Below, piece by piece: positions 44,950 through 54,881 of a stretch of 64,000 bases of DNA. The stretch is from Paenibacillus sp. BIHB 4019 (GTDB lineage: Bacteria; Bacillota; Bacilli; Paenibacillales; Paenibacillaceae). Location of the stretch: the NCBI RefSeq assembly GCF_002741035.1, contig NZ_CP016808.1, forward strand, positions 6,496,501 through 6,560,500, in the 5' to 3' direction. The position numbers and the translations under genes are program-made. The stretch's first letter is position 1. Every line of letters starts with the position of its first letter. The notes under the pieces are model-generated. The model made no database searches. It was not told where the DNA came from and saw nothing but the letters and a program-made list of their open reading frames with translations.

Positions 44950-45447
44950 TTAACCTCGGGAAAGCTGTTCCAGCTCAGGATGCTGGCCTGGATCAAGCGT
45001 TCTCCAATCGTCCTGGCTCAGCAGTTCCAGCTGCGCTTCTACAAGCGTCCGGAACCGTGCACGGAAGATCGATGCCTGCTTCTTCAGCTCCTCAACCTCA
45101 ACCGATACTTTGCGCGACTTGCTCAGCGAGTCATTAATAATGCGATCCGCATTTTTCTCCGCTTCCTTGATGATCAGCTGCGCTTCCTTCTTCGCATTGT
45201 TTCGAACCTCGTCAGCCGCCTCTTGTGCGACGATAATCGTCTTGCTCAGCGTCTCTTCGATGTTCGAGAAGTGGTTCAGCTTCTCCTGCATATTAAGGAT
45301 CTGGTTCTGCAGCTCCTTATTTTCGCGGATTATCGTTTCATAATCTTTAATGACCTGGTCAAGAAATTCATTGACCTCATCCTCGTCATAGCCGCGCAAC
45401 CGGCGACCAAATTCCTTATTATGTATGTCCAATGGCGTTAACGGCAT
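44950..45447 (-). CDS. divIVA: Cell-division/pole protein DivIVA
   Basis: 165 residues. The conserved membrane-binding N-terminus [32 protein letters not shown] is followed by long coiled coils to about residue 140. DivIVA marks curved membrane at septa and poles. The ATG at 45447 has GAGGAGG ahead and matches the family start; the frame runs 24 codons further upstream. It ends the ylm gene group, as in other Firmicutes. Confidence 0.95.
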   Translation of the reverse strand: MPLTPLDIHNKEFGRRLRGYDEDEVNEFLDQVIKDYETIIRENKELQNQILNMQEKLNHFSNIEETLSKTIIVAQEAADEVRNNAKKEAQLIIKEAEKNADRIINDSLSKSRKVSVEVEELKKQASIFRARFRTLVEAQLELLSQDDWRTLDPGQHPELEQLSRG

Positions 45448-45534
45448 CGGCGCACCTCCTCGACTTATTTCCATACCGGAAAACATTTGCTGTGGAAAGG
45501 ATTCGACAACCGCCAGCAAAATCCTGCAATAGGG

Positions 45535-46323
45535 CTAAATAAATTTGCCCACCTTCAGCCGAATTCTGCCTTTCTTCGTCACGCCATCCGCCTCCATAAC
45601 TTTAAATCGGCCCAACCCTTTTATAGATACGACATCGCCTTCGCGCAGCTGCTCGGACGGGTCCTCCACCGTTTTCCAGTTCACCCGGCATCTGCCGGCG
45701 CGAATGGGATCTACAATTTTTGTACGGCTAATCCGGTGCACATCGCTCGCAATGCCGTCCACTCGCATCGAGGCTACTGTAAAGCTCATTTCCTGCAGCT
45801 CTGGCACGACTGGCGACAAGGAAGACAGTGGAATGATTTCGGTCAATACGCTCGCCCGGTGCACCTGCCTTAAGTGAACGTTCAAATAATCCGCAATGTC
45901 TTCCGTCATCATAATGTGAGCGAAAGTTTCATGGACATGAATGTCCCCTACCCGGTCACGCTTGATGCCCAGACCCAGCAGGGCGCCAAGGTAATCGCCA
46001 TGATCGAGCTGCTGGCTTGTCCCGCCCGGGCCGCTGACCTGTACCTCCAGCACAGCAATTGCGGCAAGCTCCTGATCCAGATCGCGGTAATCCGGCCCAA
46101 TAATGGCCCGGCAGCGCTCTGCCTCAGGGTAGCCGCCATCAAGCCGCAGCTCCACATCCGGATGGCGATTGACGAGGCTTTGAACGATCTGAGCCTGTCT
46201 CGGGTCCAAAAAATCGGTCCGCTTCAGCTCATGCTGCTGTGCGGACCGCTCCACCCATTCCCACGCCCGGTCAACGAATGGCTTCTCGTCCGGGTGGAAA
46301 TGGTCATATATAGGTAATTTCAT
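45535..46323 (-). CDS. ylmH: S4-domain RNA-binding protein YlmH
   Basis: 262 residues with an S4 RNA-binding domain near the C-terminus (CRVNWKTVEDPSEQLREGDVVSIKGLGRFKVME). DYRDLDQELAAIAVLEVQ and GALLGLGIKRDRVGDI are typical of the YlmH family, linked to ribosome quality control and indirectly to division. Start ATG with GGAAGGG ahead. It lies between ylmG and divIVA. Confidence 0.93.
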   Translation of the reverse strand: MKLPIYDHFHPDEKPFVDRAWEWVERSAQQHELKRTDFLDPRQAQIVQSLVNRHPDVELRLDGGYPEAERCRAIIGPDYRDLDQELAAIAVLEVQVSGPGGTSQQLDHGDYLGALLGLGIKRDRVGDIHVHETFAHIMMTEDIADYLNVHLRQVHRASVLTEIIPLSSLSPVVPELQEMSFTVASMRVDGIASDVHRISRTKIVDPIRAGRCRVNWKTVEDPSEQLREGDVVSIKGLGRFKVMEADGVTKKGRIRLKVGKFI

Positions 46324-46350
46324 TGAAATTCCCTTCCTAACTTTTGAAAT

Positions 46351-46626
46351 CTAGCCCGGCAGTATAAAGCCTACTACCGCAATGAGCCCCATTGCCACAA
46401 AACGAAGCGCAAAAATCGCTACGATTGGGGAAATATCAATCATGCCGCCAATCGGTGGAATGAAACGGCGGAAAATGCCTAAGTACGGCTCAACCAGCTT
46501 GCCTAAAAATACGCCAATAAAGCTTTCGCGCGCATTGGGCAACCACGACATTAACACATAACCAATAATCATAAAGCTGTAAATACTTTGAAGGTTCATA
46601 ATGAGCCCTGATACACTACTAAACAA
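46351..46626 (-). CDS. ylmG: YggT-family membrane protein YlmG
   Basis: 91 residues, TTG start with GAGGTG ahead. Two membrane helices flank the conserved loop SWLPNARESFIGVFLGKLVEPYLGIFRRFIPPIGGMIDISPIVAI. The family is linked to membrane and division-site organisation with sepF. It is 7 bp after sepF. Confidence 0.92.
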   Translation of the reverse strand: MFSSVSGLIMNLQSIYSFMIIGYVLMSWLPNARESFIGVFLGKLVEPYLGIFRRFIPPIGGMIDISPIVAIFALRFVAMGLIAVVGFILPG

Positions 46627-46633
46627 TCGGTGG

Positions 46634-47089
46634 TCACCTCATTTTGGAGTATTCATTGTCCTCTGCCATCATTTCCGTAATCGACCCTTGAATTTCAACC
46701 GAATCCGGCGTACATAGGAAAATGTTCGGGCCGAGCTTCGATATATTGCCACCCAAAGCGTACACTGTACCGCTGAGGAAATCAACAATGCGAAGCGCCA
46801 AGTCGGTACGCACACGCTGCAGGTTTACAATGACGGCACGGCGCGAACGCAGATGATCGGCAATATCCTGCGCCTCATCATAGGAGCGCGGCTCGCTTAA
46901 GATAACTCGTACATTTTTCTGCGAATGTATGCTTACGATGTTGTTGCCCTTTGTATTTTTACGTGCTTCGAACGGAGAGGTTTCAATTTCATGGTCTGGC
47001 TCCTCCGGCTGCGCGCTTCTTTCCCGTTCAATGATCTCTTCTTCCTCCTGCAAACCAAGAAAATTCATAAACTTATTCATAACGCCCAT
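46634..47089 (-). CDS. sepF: Cell division protein SepF
   Basis: 151 residues. A short amphipathic N-terminus (MNKFMNFLGL) for membrane binding and an acidic linker precede the SepF core (NVRVILSEPRSYDEAQDIADHL, VIVNLQRVRTDLALRIVDFLSGTVYALGG). It anchors and bundles FtsZ. It starts 3 bp after ylmE. Confidence 0.95.
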   Translation of the reverse strand: MGVMNKFMNFLGLQEEEEIIERERSAQPEEPDHEIETSPFEARKNTKGNNIVSIHSQKNVRVILSEPRSYDEAQDIADHLRSRRAVIVNLQRVRTDLALRIVDFLSGTVYALGGNISKLGPNIFLCTPDSVEIQGSITEMMAEDNEYSKMR

Positions 47090-47092
47090 TCG

Positions 47093-47809
47093 TCATCCCT
47101 CTTTTCCAACTAGTATCGTTCCTAATCTAATCCACGTTGCGCCTTCTTCAATCGCGACCTCAAAGTCATTCGACATGCCCATGGAAAGTTCCGTCAGCGG
47201 AGCATTCAAAGCCACTTCCCTATTCATCTTATCCCTCAGCTCCCGCAAAGCGCGGAACACAGGCCGGGTCTGCTCAGCTTCAGCCTCATAAGGCGCCATC
47301 GTCATCAAGCCTACCGGCTGTACATACTGAAAGCCTTTAATCGCTTCCAAAAGCTCCGGCAGCTGCTCCGGTTCAAGGCCATGCTTGGAGTCTTCGCCCG
47401 ATACATTAACCTGAATCATACAGGGCACCTGCACGCCAAGCTGCGCTGCTCGCTTCTCGATCGCCTGTGCAAGCGACAAGCGGTCCAGCGAGTGAATGTA
47501 TGTAAACTTCCCTATGACATCTTTAACCTTATTCGTCTGCAGCGAACCGATGAAATGCCAGATGGCTTGTCCATCGCCTCCTTCGGCTGCATCGCCGCTA
47601 ATGGCTTCCCACTTGGGCAGCGCGTCCTGAAAGCGGTTTTCGCCTAAATGGCGCAGCCCCTCTTCAAACGCCTGAACAGCTGTAGCGAGCGATACATATT
47701 TAGTCACCGCAATAACGTTCACATCCTCCGGCTTACGACCGCTTCTCTCGCACGCTGCATCGATCCGGCGCTGTACTTCTGCTATCCGCTCTGTTAATGA
47801 GCTATCCAA
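47093..47809 (-). CDS. ylmE: PLP homeostasis protein, YggS/YlmE family
   Basis: About 238 residues, alanine-racemase-like barrel binding PLP at the Lys in VIAVTKYVS, with GENRFQDALPKW, WHFIGSLQTNKVKDV and LSMGMSNDFEVAIEEGATWIRLG typical. It buffers free PLP and has no known reaction. The TTG at 47809 is chosen because AGAGGTG lies 6 nt ahead; a GTG at 47818 overlapping the ylmD stop is the alternative. Confidence 0.9.
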   Translation of the reverse strand: MDSSLTERIAEVQRRIDAACERSGRKPEDVNVIAVTKYVSLATAVQAFEEGLRHLGENRFQDALPKWEAISGDAAEGGDGQAIWHFIGSLQTNKVKDVIGKFTYIHSLDRLSLAQAIEKRAAQLGVQVPCMIQVNVSGEDSKHGLEPEQLPELLEAIKGFQYVQPVGLMTMAPYEAEAEQTRPVFRALRELRDKMNREVALNAPLTELSMGMSNDFEVAIEEGATWIRLGTILVGKEG

Positions 47810-47814
47810 TTTCG

Positions 47815-48669
47815 TCACCTCTTCGCAATCCCAATCCAGCTGGCCATTCGTCCTGTTTTGCCGCCCTCCATCCGGTGGGAGAAAAACAGATCCTGACGAC
47901 AGCCAGTACACCACTGTGTTAATTCGATATGGATCGGCATAATTCCTGCTTTTATCATAATCTGACGGTTAATTTCTTTCAAGTCGACCATCGCCTTGCC
48001 ATTTGGCAGCAGCTTTATTAGCGAATTACGCGCTTCTTCGCCGCTCAGCTCGAAAGATTCGAGCAAAGGAAGCACCTTGCTGATGACCGTTTGGTCAACC
48101 TCATAACAGCAGCCGCCAATCGCTGGGCCGATAGCGGCACGCACATTGTCCGCTCTAGTGCCATATTGCGCGGCCATCGCCTCTAGCGTCGCTTTAGCAA
48201 TCTGCGCGACGGTCCCTTTCCAGCCTGCATGGGCAAGCGCTACCGCCTGATGCTCCGGATCATAAAAATAAAGCGGCACGCAATCCGCATAAAAAGATGC
48301 GAGCAAAATGCCCGGCACATCCGTCATCAGGGCATCGGTATCCGCAATCGCATCGCTGCGGGACTTCCTGCCCCGCCCAGCGTCCTGCTCGGTTACTTTA
48401 TATACATCAGCGCCATGCACCTGCTCCGCGCAGGTCCACGCCTCGAAGGGAAAGCCGACCGCATCAGCAACCTGCTGGCGGTTGCGAATAACGTCGCGAT
48501 CTGCATCGCCGACATGGAGCCCCATATTCAGCGTCGCCCAAGGCGCGGCGCTTACACCGCCATCGCGGCCGGTAAATCCGGCTGTCAGCTGATTATTTTC
48601 ATCCAACCAATTAGACAACAAAAAAAGCGAAGGATTCTTCGCTGAATGATTCCACTTAAAAGCTTCCAT
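47815..48669 (-). CDS. pgeF: Peptidoglycan editing factor PgeF / YlmD (multicopper oxidase-like fold)
   Basis: 284 residues. Hallmarks are FTGRDGGVSAAPWATLNMGLHVGD, EQVHGADVYKV, DALMTDVPGILLASFYADCVPLYFYDP, HAGWKGTVAQIA and AIGPAIGGCCYEV with the metal-binding His/Cys residues. Homologues hydrolyse misincorporated amino acids from muropeptide precursors or act on purine nucleosides. ATG 48669 has AGAGGTGA ahead. Confidence 0.92.
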   Translation of the reverse strand: MEAFKWNHSAKNPSLFLLSNWLDENNQLTAGFTGRDGGVSAAPWATLNMGLHVGDADRDVIRNRQQVADAVGFPFEAWTCAEQVHGADVYKVTEQDAGRGRKSRSDAIADTDALMTDVPGILLASFYADCVPLYFYDPEHQAVALAHAGWKGTVAQIAKATLEAMAAQYGTRADNVRAAIGPAIGGCCYEVDQTVISKVLPLLESFELSGEEARNSLIKLLPNGKAMVDLKEINRQIMIKAGIMPIHIELTQWCTGCRQDLFFSHRMEGGKTGRMASWIGIAKR

Positions 48670-48702
48670 TCGGGTCATCACCTCTTTATGCAGTTTACCC
48701 TG

Positions 48703-48978
48703 TTATCCTCTTGCGTGCAAATCCTCTTCCTCTAGACGCTGCTTCGTTTCATCCATGCGTACGAGCACTACATCCGCCCCGATTTTCACAATGTTGCGCC
48801 AAGGAATGACGACCTCGCCGCCTGGCCCGCCAAACAGCCCCATAAAGCGGCTATACTGCGGAATGACGATGGAATCGATGCGTCCCTGCCTCAAATCCAG
48901 CTCCAAATCGGTAATATGCCCAAGCTTCTTGCCATCCACAATATTAATGACATCCTTCGTCTGAAAATCAGATATCTT
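48703..48978 (-). CDS. ylmC: YlmC/YmxH family PRC-barrel protein
   Basis: 91 residues forming one PRC barrel (MKISDFQTKDVINIVDGKKLGHITDLELDL ... VVIPWRNIVKIGADVVLV). The family is linked to sporulation in Firmicutes but has no known activity. The ATG at 48978 fits the family start; the frame extends 19 codons upstream without homology. It lies 34 bp before pgeF. Confidence 0.88.
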   Translation of the reverse strand, partial: KISDFQTKDVINIVDGKKLGHITDLELDLRQGRIDSIVIPQYSRFMGLFGGPGGEVVIPWRNIVKIGADVVLVRMDETKQRLEEEDLHARG

Positions 48979-49157
48979 CATCGTCTGCTCACCACTTTTC
49001 CAGCGGGATGAATAACCATTTTTATGACCGGGCATGCTGTACTGCCCTGCTTCGCCTAGCCGTGCTCTCTTTTATATCAGTATATGTAAGACGCGCCCAA
49101 AATGTCCTCTTTCGCAAAATAACTACGTTTAGCAGCATCCGGCGGGCATAAAAGCAT

Positions 49158-49186
49158 TAAAAAGACCGGACATTAATGTCCGGCCT
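49158..49186 (-). terminator. Terminator downstream of sigG
   Basis: On the minus strand GCCGGACATTAATGTCCGGT, a nearly perfect palindrome, followed by CTTTTT. It ends the spoIIGA-sigE-sigG unit. Confidence 0.85.
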
Positions 49187-49199
49187 GCTTCCCATAGGG

Positions 49200-49234
49200 C
49201 GAGCTGCGTGAAAGCCAAACCTTCCACGCAGCTC
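49200..49234 (-). other. Hairpin between sigG and its terminator
   Basis: 10-bp perfect stem GAGCTGCGTG / CACGCAGCTC ahead of the terminator; no T-run of its own. It could stabilise the sigG transcript. Confidence 0.5.
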
Positions 49235-49254
49235 GTCATCTTTGTCTTGAGCGT

Positions 49255-50037
49255 CTACGTCTTGACATACTTCTGCATTTGCTGGATCGCCGACTTTTCT
49301 AGGCGTGATACTTGAGCCTGCGAGATGCCGATTTCATCGGCAACCTCCATTTGCGTCTTGCCTTCGAAAAACCGCATCGACAAAATCATTTTTTCCCGAT
49401 TATTCAGTTTATGCATCGCTTCGCGGAGCGCGATTTCCTCGATCCACGACACGTCTTTGTTTTTGTCGTCGCTAATTTGATCCATGACATAAATCGGATC
49501 GCCGCCGTCATGGTAAATCGGCTCAAACAACGATACCGGGTCCTGAATCGCATCAAGCGCGAACACCACATCTTCTTTTGGAACATTCAGCATTTCGGAA
49601 ATTTCAAAAATCGTCGGCTCGCGCGAATTTTGATTCGTCAAGCTGTCTCTGGCTTGCAGCGCTTTATAAGCGATATCCCGCAAGCTACGAGAAACTCTAA
49701 TCGGGTTATTGTCGCGCAAATAACGGCGGATTTCCCCAATAATCATCGGGACAGCATAGGTGGAAAATTTGACGTTCTGGCCAAGATCAAAATTATCTAT
49801 CGCCTTCATAAGTCCAATGCAGCCGACCTGGAATAAGTCGTCTACAAACTCTCCCCTATTGTTAAACCGTTGAATGACACTGAGCACAAGCCTCAAGTTG
49901 CCATTAACCAATTTCTCTCTGGCTGCCCACTCATTGCGGGTTTGCAAAGCGGTGAACAGCTCCCGCATTTCAACATTTGTCAGGACAGGCAGTTTTGCGG
50001 TATCCACTCCACAGATCTCGACTTTATTTCGTGCCAA
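49255..50037 (-). CDS. sigG: RNA polymerase sporulation sigma factor SigG
   Basis: 260 residues, the exact size of Bacillus SigG. The TTG start at 50037 (GGGAGG ahead) gives the conserved N-terminus MARNKVEICGVDTAKLPVL. Region 2 is FVDDLFQVGCIGLMKAIDNFDLGQNVKFSTYAVPMIIGEIRRYLR and region 4 ends EVADEIGISQAQVSRLEKSAIQQM. It drives late forespore genes; the ger operon promoter at 32772-32801 is a likely target in this window. Confidence 0.97.
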   Translation of the reverse strand: MARNKVEICGVDTAKLPVLTNVEMRELFTALQTRNEWAAREKLVNGNLRLVLSVIQRFNNRGEFVDDLFQVGCIGLMKAIDNFDLGQNVKFSTYAVPMIIGEIRRYLRDNNPIRVSRSLRDIAYKALQARDSLTNQNSREPTIFEISEMLNVPKEDVVFALDAIQDPVSLFEPIYHDGGDPIYVMDQISDDKNKDVSWIEEIALREAMHKLNNREKMILSMRFFEGKTQMEVADEIGISQAQVSRLEKSAIQQMQKYVKT

Positions 50038-50139
50038 CGTGATTACCTCCCAAGGAGAAACATTAATGTTCATTATCTCCTCGGACGCCCGAAATATTCC
50101 TGCTTTGCCCTCCGCTTTGCAAGTCTATGGATTGCCCTT

Positions 50140-50862
50140 TTATACCATTTTGTTGAACTCCTTGCGCAGCCGCTTAATTATGCGTTTTTCCAAACGCGAA
50201 ATGTAAGATTGAGAGATACCGAGCAGATCGGCAACGTCCTTCTGTGTTTTCTCTTCCCCGTCCGCCAGCCCGAATCGCAGCTCCATAATGATGCGTTCAC
50301 GCTCCGTCAGCTTGTCGAGCGCCTTATGCAGCAGCTTGCGATCGACCTGCTCCTCAATGTTGCGGTAAATCGTATCGTTTTCCGTTCCGAGCACATCCGA
50401 CAGCAGCAGCTCATTGCCATCCCAATCAATATTCAGCGGCTCGTCAAAAGAGACCTCGGTGCGCGTTTTATTGTTGCGGCGCAAATACATGAGAATTTCA
50501 TTTTCGATACAGCGCGATGCATAGGTGGCCAGCTTGATTTTTTTCTCAGGATCAAACGTGTTGACCGCTTTAATTAAGCCAATGGCGCCGATCGACACCA
50601 AATCCTCAATGTGAATGCCTGTATTTTCGAATTTGCGGGCAATGTATACGACAAGCCGCAGGTTGCGCTCTATGAGCATCGCCCGGATAGCCGTATCGCC
50701 AGAAGGCAGCTTGCCCAGCAAATATTCTTCTTCTTCCCGAGTCAAGGGAGGCGGCAGCGCCTCGCTTCCACCAATATAATAAATCTCTTCGCTTTTTAGT
50801 CCGAATAAAAATAAAGTCCGATAATAATATAACTGCAGAACCAATTTCCACTTGACGAGCAT
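50140..50862 (-). CDS. sigE: RNA polymerase sporulation sigma factor SigE precursor
   Basis: 240 residues, including the pro-sequence (about residues 1-28, [21 protein letters not shown]) that keeps it membrane-bound and inactive until cleaved by SpoIIGA. Region 2 [52 protein letters not shown] and region 4 [22 protein letters not shown] are intact. It directs early mother-cell transcription. It follows spoIIGA by 5 bp. Confidence 0.97.
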   Translation of the reverse strand: MLVKWKLVLQLYYYRTLFLFGLKSEEIYYIGGSEALPPPLTREEEEYLLGKLPSGDTAIRAMLIERNLRLVVYIARKFENTGIHIEDLVSIGAIGLIKAVNTFDPEKKIKLATYASRCIENEILMYLRRNNKTRTEVSFDEPLNIDWDGNELLLSDVLGTENDTIYRNIEEQVDRKLLHKALDKLTERERIIMELRFGLADGEEKTQKDVADLLGISQSYISRLEKRIIKRLRKEFNKMV

Positions 50863-50867
50863 CCGGC

Positions 50868-51839
50868 CTATCCCTCCCCGATAATCGTAGTTTTTTCAGT
50901 CTCCTGTTTCACATCCGCTTGCGGGGTCTGCACAAGTGCCGGATGAATAATCGCCTGATACGAGCTGTCTGCTGTCAGCTTGCCGCCATCGAGCCCAATC
51001 AACACTTTTTTCGCTACATAACTGCAGCCATCCCGCTCAATTCGGACAAAATCCGGCTTTAGGGCCAGCATAAATTGCGAGCCGCGGTTGACGCCGCGGT
51101 AAGGAATGAGGCGCAATCGATGCTGCCAAATAAACACTTCTTCGCCCATGCCTGCTACCAGACGATCCACCTCGGCCTCACGAATGCTTTGCAGCCATGA
51201 AGGTGGCAATTCATTTTGCCAAAGAGCGGCTTCAACGACCATTACCGGAGTTCGTGACAACGGATCATAGAGCTGATTGCCCGTATCAATCAATCCGATG
51301 CAGCGAAATTCCTGATTTTCAATATGAATACTTACATCGGCAAGATGAGTTTGCACCAACTCCCTTTCACGACGCTGCGTCAACACGGTGCGGTATATAT
51401 ACAGCCCGATACAAAACGCTGCAAATAAATAAATAAGGCTCATTTTCAGTTCAACATGCATGCTTCCATCGACAAAGGCAATCGTTCTCCATACTTCTCC
51501 CGAGCCCTGCATCAGCAAATAATAAATGCCGATGATCGCTCCTGCCGCCACAAAATTCACGGCATAAAAGGCTGCCGTCGTGCGAAGAAAATGCTGAATC
51601 GACCCATAACCAAAAGCAATCCACAGCATCAGCATCGAGATGCCTAGCTTGACTACTAAAGTAAACAGGACGGACAGCATCGGAAACAGCATAAGCACGA
51701 CGTAGCTGGCTCCTACACTTGCAGCGGCGAGCACCCGCCATGGCTTGGCACGAATGTTCCTCGCCCATGCTGTCGTCAGCAGCAGCCCACCGTCGACCAG
51801 CAGCTCCCGCACAAACATGACATCGACATATACAGCCAC
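50868..51839 (-). CDS. spoIIGA: Pro-SigE processing aspartic peptidase SpoIIGA
   Basis: 323 residues. The N-terminal half has five membrane helices ([20 protein letters not shown] onward); the soluble C-terminal half carries the aspartic-peptidase motif [22 protein letters not shown]. It cleaves pro-SigE on receipt of the SpoIIR signal. The start is uncertain: GTG at 51839 with AAGGTG 6 nt ahead is chosen, since the family begins close to the first helix. Confidence 0.93.
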   Translation of the reverse strand: MAVYVDVMFVRELLVDGGLLLTTAWARNIRAKPWRVLAAASVGASYVVLMLFPMLSVLFTLVVKLGISMLMLWIAFGYGSIQHFLRTTAAFYAVNFVAAGAIIGIYYLLMQGSGEVWRTIAFVDGSMHVELKMSLIYLFAAFCIGLYIYRTVLTQRRERELVQTHLADVSIHIENQEFRCIGLIDTGNQLYDPLSRTPVMVVEAALWQNELPPSWLQSIREAEVDRLVAGMGEEVFIWQHRLRLIPYRGVNRGSQFMLALKPDFVRIERDGCSYVAKKVLIGLDGGKLTADSSYQAIIHPALVQTPQADVKQETEKTTIIGEG

Positions 51840-51908
51840 AATCGTCACCTTCCCGCGAATTCCGTCCGCCAAGCTTGCTTCATAGCGCCGGTGAGAACGA
51901 TTGAGACT

Positions 51909-51941
51909 AGTATATTAAAATCCTATTTCAAAGTCTGTCTA
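51909..51941 (-). promoter_or_regulatory. Possible spoIIG promoter with long spacer and Spo0A-box-like sites
   Basis: On the minus strand TAGACA (51941-51936), 21-bp spacer, TATACT (51914-51909), similar to the spoIIG promoter of Bacillus with its abnormal 22-bp spacing. Upstream, TGTCGAG (plus strand 51969-51975) and TGTCAAA (minus strand 52015-52009) each match the Spo0A box TGTCGAA in six of seven bases. Confidence 0.45.
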
Positions 51942-52061
51942 ATCATGACGGGGTGAGCCATCTTTTTTTGTCGAGCGAGCAAATAAAAAACGGCAGGACA
52001 AGCGGTCGTTTGACAGCGGCAAAAGTGTTTATGCCTGGCTCCTTCTAGGCATAGGAAACGC

Positions 52062-52107
52062 AAAAAAAGCCCGCTTCCCCAAAATAATATGGGGAAAAGC
52101 GGACTTT
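52062..52107 (-). terminator. Terminator of the ftsA-ftsZ unit
   Basis: On the minus strand a 17-bp stem with one or two mismatches (AAAG.CCGCTT..CCCC / GGGGAAGCGG.CTTT) followed by TTTTGC; 23 bp after ftsZ. Confidence 0.85.
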
Positions 52108-52129
52108 CTTATAATAGATAAACGGCCAT

Positions 52130-53266
52130 CTAGCGATCGCTGCGTGGACGGTTGCGCAAAAAGGCTGGAATCTCAAGCTGGTCGCTCGAGGTGCTTGCGC
52201 CAAAAGGCTTGACAGACGATGTCGAAGCAGGCGCGGAGGTCGGACTTGCCGGCTGGCGAGTCTCTGATTCTCCTTGCTGCTGCGGCGAGCGTCTAGCAGC
52301 CGGAGCGCCCTTGTGCTCAAAGCCAGTCGCAATGACGGTTACTTTGATTTCATCTTTCAAATTATCGTCAATGATGGCGCCAAAAATCATATTCACTTCC
52401 GGATCGGAGGCGGAAATAACAATTTCAGCTGCTTCATTAACTTCATACAAGCTCAAGTTGCTGCCGCCTGTAATGTTCATAATAACGCCGCGTGCGCCAT
52501 CAATAGACGTTTCCAGCAGCGGGCTCATAATCGCTTTTTTCGCTGCTTCTGCTGCACGGTTCTCACCGCTGGCTTCGCCGATTCCCATCAGCGCAGAGCC
52601 GCGCTCTGTCATAATCGTCTTAACGTCTGCGAAGTCAAGGTTGATAAGACCAGGTACTTGGATCAAATCGGAAATACCTTGCACCGCTTGGCGAAGCACG
52701 TTATCCGCTTCACGGAACGCTTCCAGCATAGGCGTCTTCTTGTCGACAATCTCAAGTAGACGGTCATTTGGGATAACGATCAGTGTATCTACTTTTTCTT
52801 TAAGCGCTTCAATGCCCATTTCCGCTTGTGCGGCACGCTTGCGGCCTTCGAAGGTGAATGGACGGGTTACAACGCCTACAGTCAGCGCTCCGCATTCTCT
52901 TGCGATTTCAGCAATAACAGGCGCAGCACCTGTTCCTGTACCGCCTCCCATACCTGCGGTAACGAATACCATGTCCGAGCCTTTCAGCTGGTTGAGTGCC
53001 AGATCACGGGATTCCTCAGCCGCTTTCTTCCCCACTTCCGGGTTAGCGCCCGCGCCAAGTCCGCGTGTCAGCTTATCGCCGATTTGCAGCTTGTGCTCGG
53101 ATTTCGCCAAATGCAGCGCCTGAGCATCCGTATTGACGGTAATGAAGTCAACACCTTTTACCCCATTTTCAATCATTCGGTTAACCGCATTGCTGCCGCC
53201 GCCGCCGACGCCGATTACTTTTATTTGAGCGAGCTGCTCCAATTCCATGTCGAATTCCAACATCAT
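52130..53266 (-). CDS. ftsZ: Cell division protein FtsZ
   Basis: 378 residues, tubulin-like GTPase that forms the division ring. GTP-binding motifs [39 protein letters not shown] and the T7 loop [11 protein letters not shown] are intact. A variable linker rich in Gln, Pro and Ser leads to the conserved C-terminal peptide [10 protein letters not shown], which binds FtsA and SepF. ATG 53266 has GGGGGA ahead; the codon before it is an alternative TTG. Confidence 0.97.
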   Translation of the reverse strand: MMLEFDMELEQLAQIKVIGVGGGGSNAVNRMIENGVKGVDFITVNTDAQALHLAKSEHKLQIGDKLTRGLGAGANPEVGKKAAEESRDLALNQLKGSDMVFVTAGMGGGTGTGAAPVIAEIARECGALTVGVVTRPFTFEGRKRAAQAEMGIEALKEKVDTLIVIPNDRLLEIVDKKTPMLEAFREADNVLRQAVQGISDLIQVPGLINLDFADVKTIMTERGSALMGIGEASGENRAAEAAKKAIMSPLLETSIDGARGVIMNITGGSNLSLYEVNEAAEIVISASDPEVNMIFGAIIDDNLKDEIKVTVIATGFEHKGAPAARRSPQQQGESETRQPASPTSAPASTSSVKPFGASTSSDQLEIPAFLRNRPRSDR

Positions 53267-53279
53267 CAATTTCCCCCGA

Positions 53280-54527
53280 TCAAATAAATTCGTTAAACAT
53301 ATTTTTTATCCGTTCGAACATACCGGGTTTGGATGAAGCGGTGGAACCCGTTTTGCGGCTGCTTGCGGCTTTTTTCACTGTGCTGGTTGTTCCGCGCACT
53401 CCCATATATTTCGATACGTATTGAATCATTCCCACACCGCTGCTGTAAGCGGGGTCGCGCACGCCGATATAATCCGGAAGTGCCACGCGCACGGTGGATT
53501 CAAGCTCTGCTTGAGCAAGTGCCAATGTGCCCGGCATTGTCACTGCTCCTCCAGTCAGCACATAGCTGCTGACCTTGTCATGATAACCAAGACGACGAAC
53601 CTCTTGCTTGATCAGGCTGAAAATCTCCTGCATCCGAGGCTCGATAATGCTCGCCAAATCGACTTGAGAAAATTCCTTCTCAACATTGCTTCCCATACGG
53701 AGTACTTTGAACTTCACATCTTCCGCAGCATCGCCAATGTAGGAACAGCCATATTTCAGCTTGATTTTCTCCGCTTGATCACTTTGGGTACGCAAGCCGT
53801 AAGCGATATCGTTCGTTACGTACTCTCCGCCGATAGGAAGCGTAGAAGTCGCCGCAAGTCCGCCCTGCTCGAAAATCGTAATCGTGCAGGACCCTGCTCC
53901 GATATCCGCTAATACAGTACCCATCGTTTTCTCGTCTTTCGTCAGCGATATGACGCCGGATGCCAATGACATCAAGATGACGCCGGAAATGCGTAGTCCT
54001 GCTTTCTCCACACATCGCATCAAATTATGTATCGCTGTCTTAGCACCTGTTACAATGGTGGCTTCCACTTCCAGACGCACGCCGATCATCCCCCGAGGAT
54101 CGGATATGCCTTCCAGTCCGTCTACCAAATATTGCTTAGGCACTAAATTAATAATCTCGCGTTCAGGCGGCAAAGCTACTACTTTCGCAGCCTGCACAAC
54201 TCTTTCAATATCTTCCTCGCCAATTTCACGGTCCTCATTGGATACGGCAACTACGCCATGATTGGTTTGCAAAGCAATATGATTGCCTTGAATCCCTACA
54301 TAGACGTCTGATATTTGAATACCTACCATTCGTTCCGCATGCTCAATTGCATTACGAATAGACTGAACGGTCTGGTCGATATCTACAATAGCTCCTTTGC
54401 GAATACCCTCTGAGTCGGCAGATCCAACTCCAATAATATTAATGGCTCCGTTATTCACTTCGCCAATAATAGCACGAACTTTGGATGTACCGATGTCTAA
54501 ACTGACGATGATGTCGTTGCTGCTCAC
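53280..54527 (-). CDS. ftsA: Cell division protein FtsA
   Basis: 415 residues, actin-like ATPase that ties FtsZ to the membrane. [21 protein letters not shown] is the phosphate-1 motif, [18 protein letters not shown] phosphate-2, and [12 protein letters not shown] the adenosine motif; the end [13 protein letters not shown] is the amphipathic membrane helix. The GTG at 54527 has GGAGGTG 7 nt ahead. It is 13 bp before ftsZ. Confidence 0.95.
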   Translation of the reverse strand: MSSNDIIVSLDIGTSKVRAIIGEVNNGAINIIGVGSADSEGIRKGAIVDIDQTVQSIRNAIEHAERMVGIQISDVYVGIQGNHIALQTNHGVVAVSNEDREIGEEDIERVVQAAKVVALPPEREIINLVPKQYLVDGLEGISDPRGMIGVRLEVEATIVTGAKTAIHNLMRCVEKAGLRISGVILMSLASGVISLTKDEKTMGTVLADIGAGSCTITIFEQGGLAATSTLPIGGEYVTNDIAYGLRTQSDQAEKIKLKYGCSYIGDAAEDVKFKVLRMGSNVEKEFSQVDLASIIEPRMQEIFSLIKQEVRRLGYHDKVSSYVLTGGAVTMPGTLALAQAELESTVRVALPDYIGVRDPAYSSGVGMIQYVSKYMGVRGTTSTVKKAASSRKTGSTASSKPGMFERIKNMFNEFI

Positions 54528-54678
54528 CCCGCGGCACCTCCGTTTCAACTTATAAATTATACAGCTTGTATCAGTTTAATCACAAAACGCCTTTTTACAT
54601 ATTCAACGCAGTTAATAGTATCCCTCTTTTTTAGGCACTATTTTTCTAACTCTATATGAATTTTAATTTCATCAAGGT

Positions 54679-54770
54679 GAAACGGCTGTCGCGATCCTTT
54701 AGCGGCGCGGCGCGTTTCATTCCGGGAAATATAGAGAAAGGATGGAGAAATCATATCCTTTCTTATATTT
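54679..54770 (+). repeat. Two-hairpin dispersed element, copy A (ftsA-divIB gap)
   Basis: Hairpin 1 GAAACG ... CGTTTC (54679-54718), hairpin 2 AAATATAGAGAAAGGAT / ATCCTTTCTTATATTT (54727-54770). It opens with TCAAGGTGAAACGGC, the same as copy B on the other strand. It fills much of the 354-bp gap between ftsA and divIB; the rest is AT-rich with no gene. Confidence 0.65.
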
Positions 54771-54881
54771 TAAAAAATACTCATATGGTGTTTAAGCGCC
54801 ATGCACGTCGTTTTGCTTTCTTTTTTAAAAGTCCGCCTATAAAATTTTATCACTGTTTTCTTAAAATGAGTAGTCTGTTTT

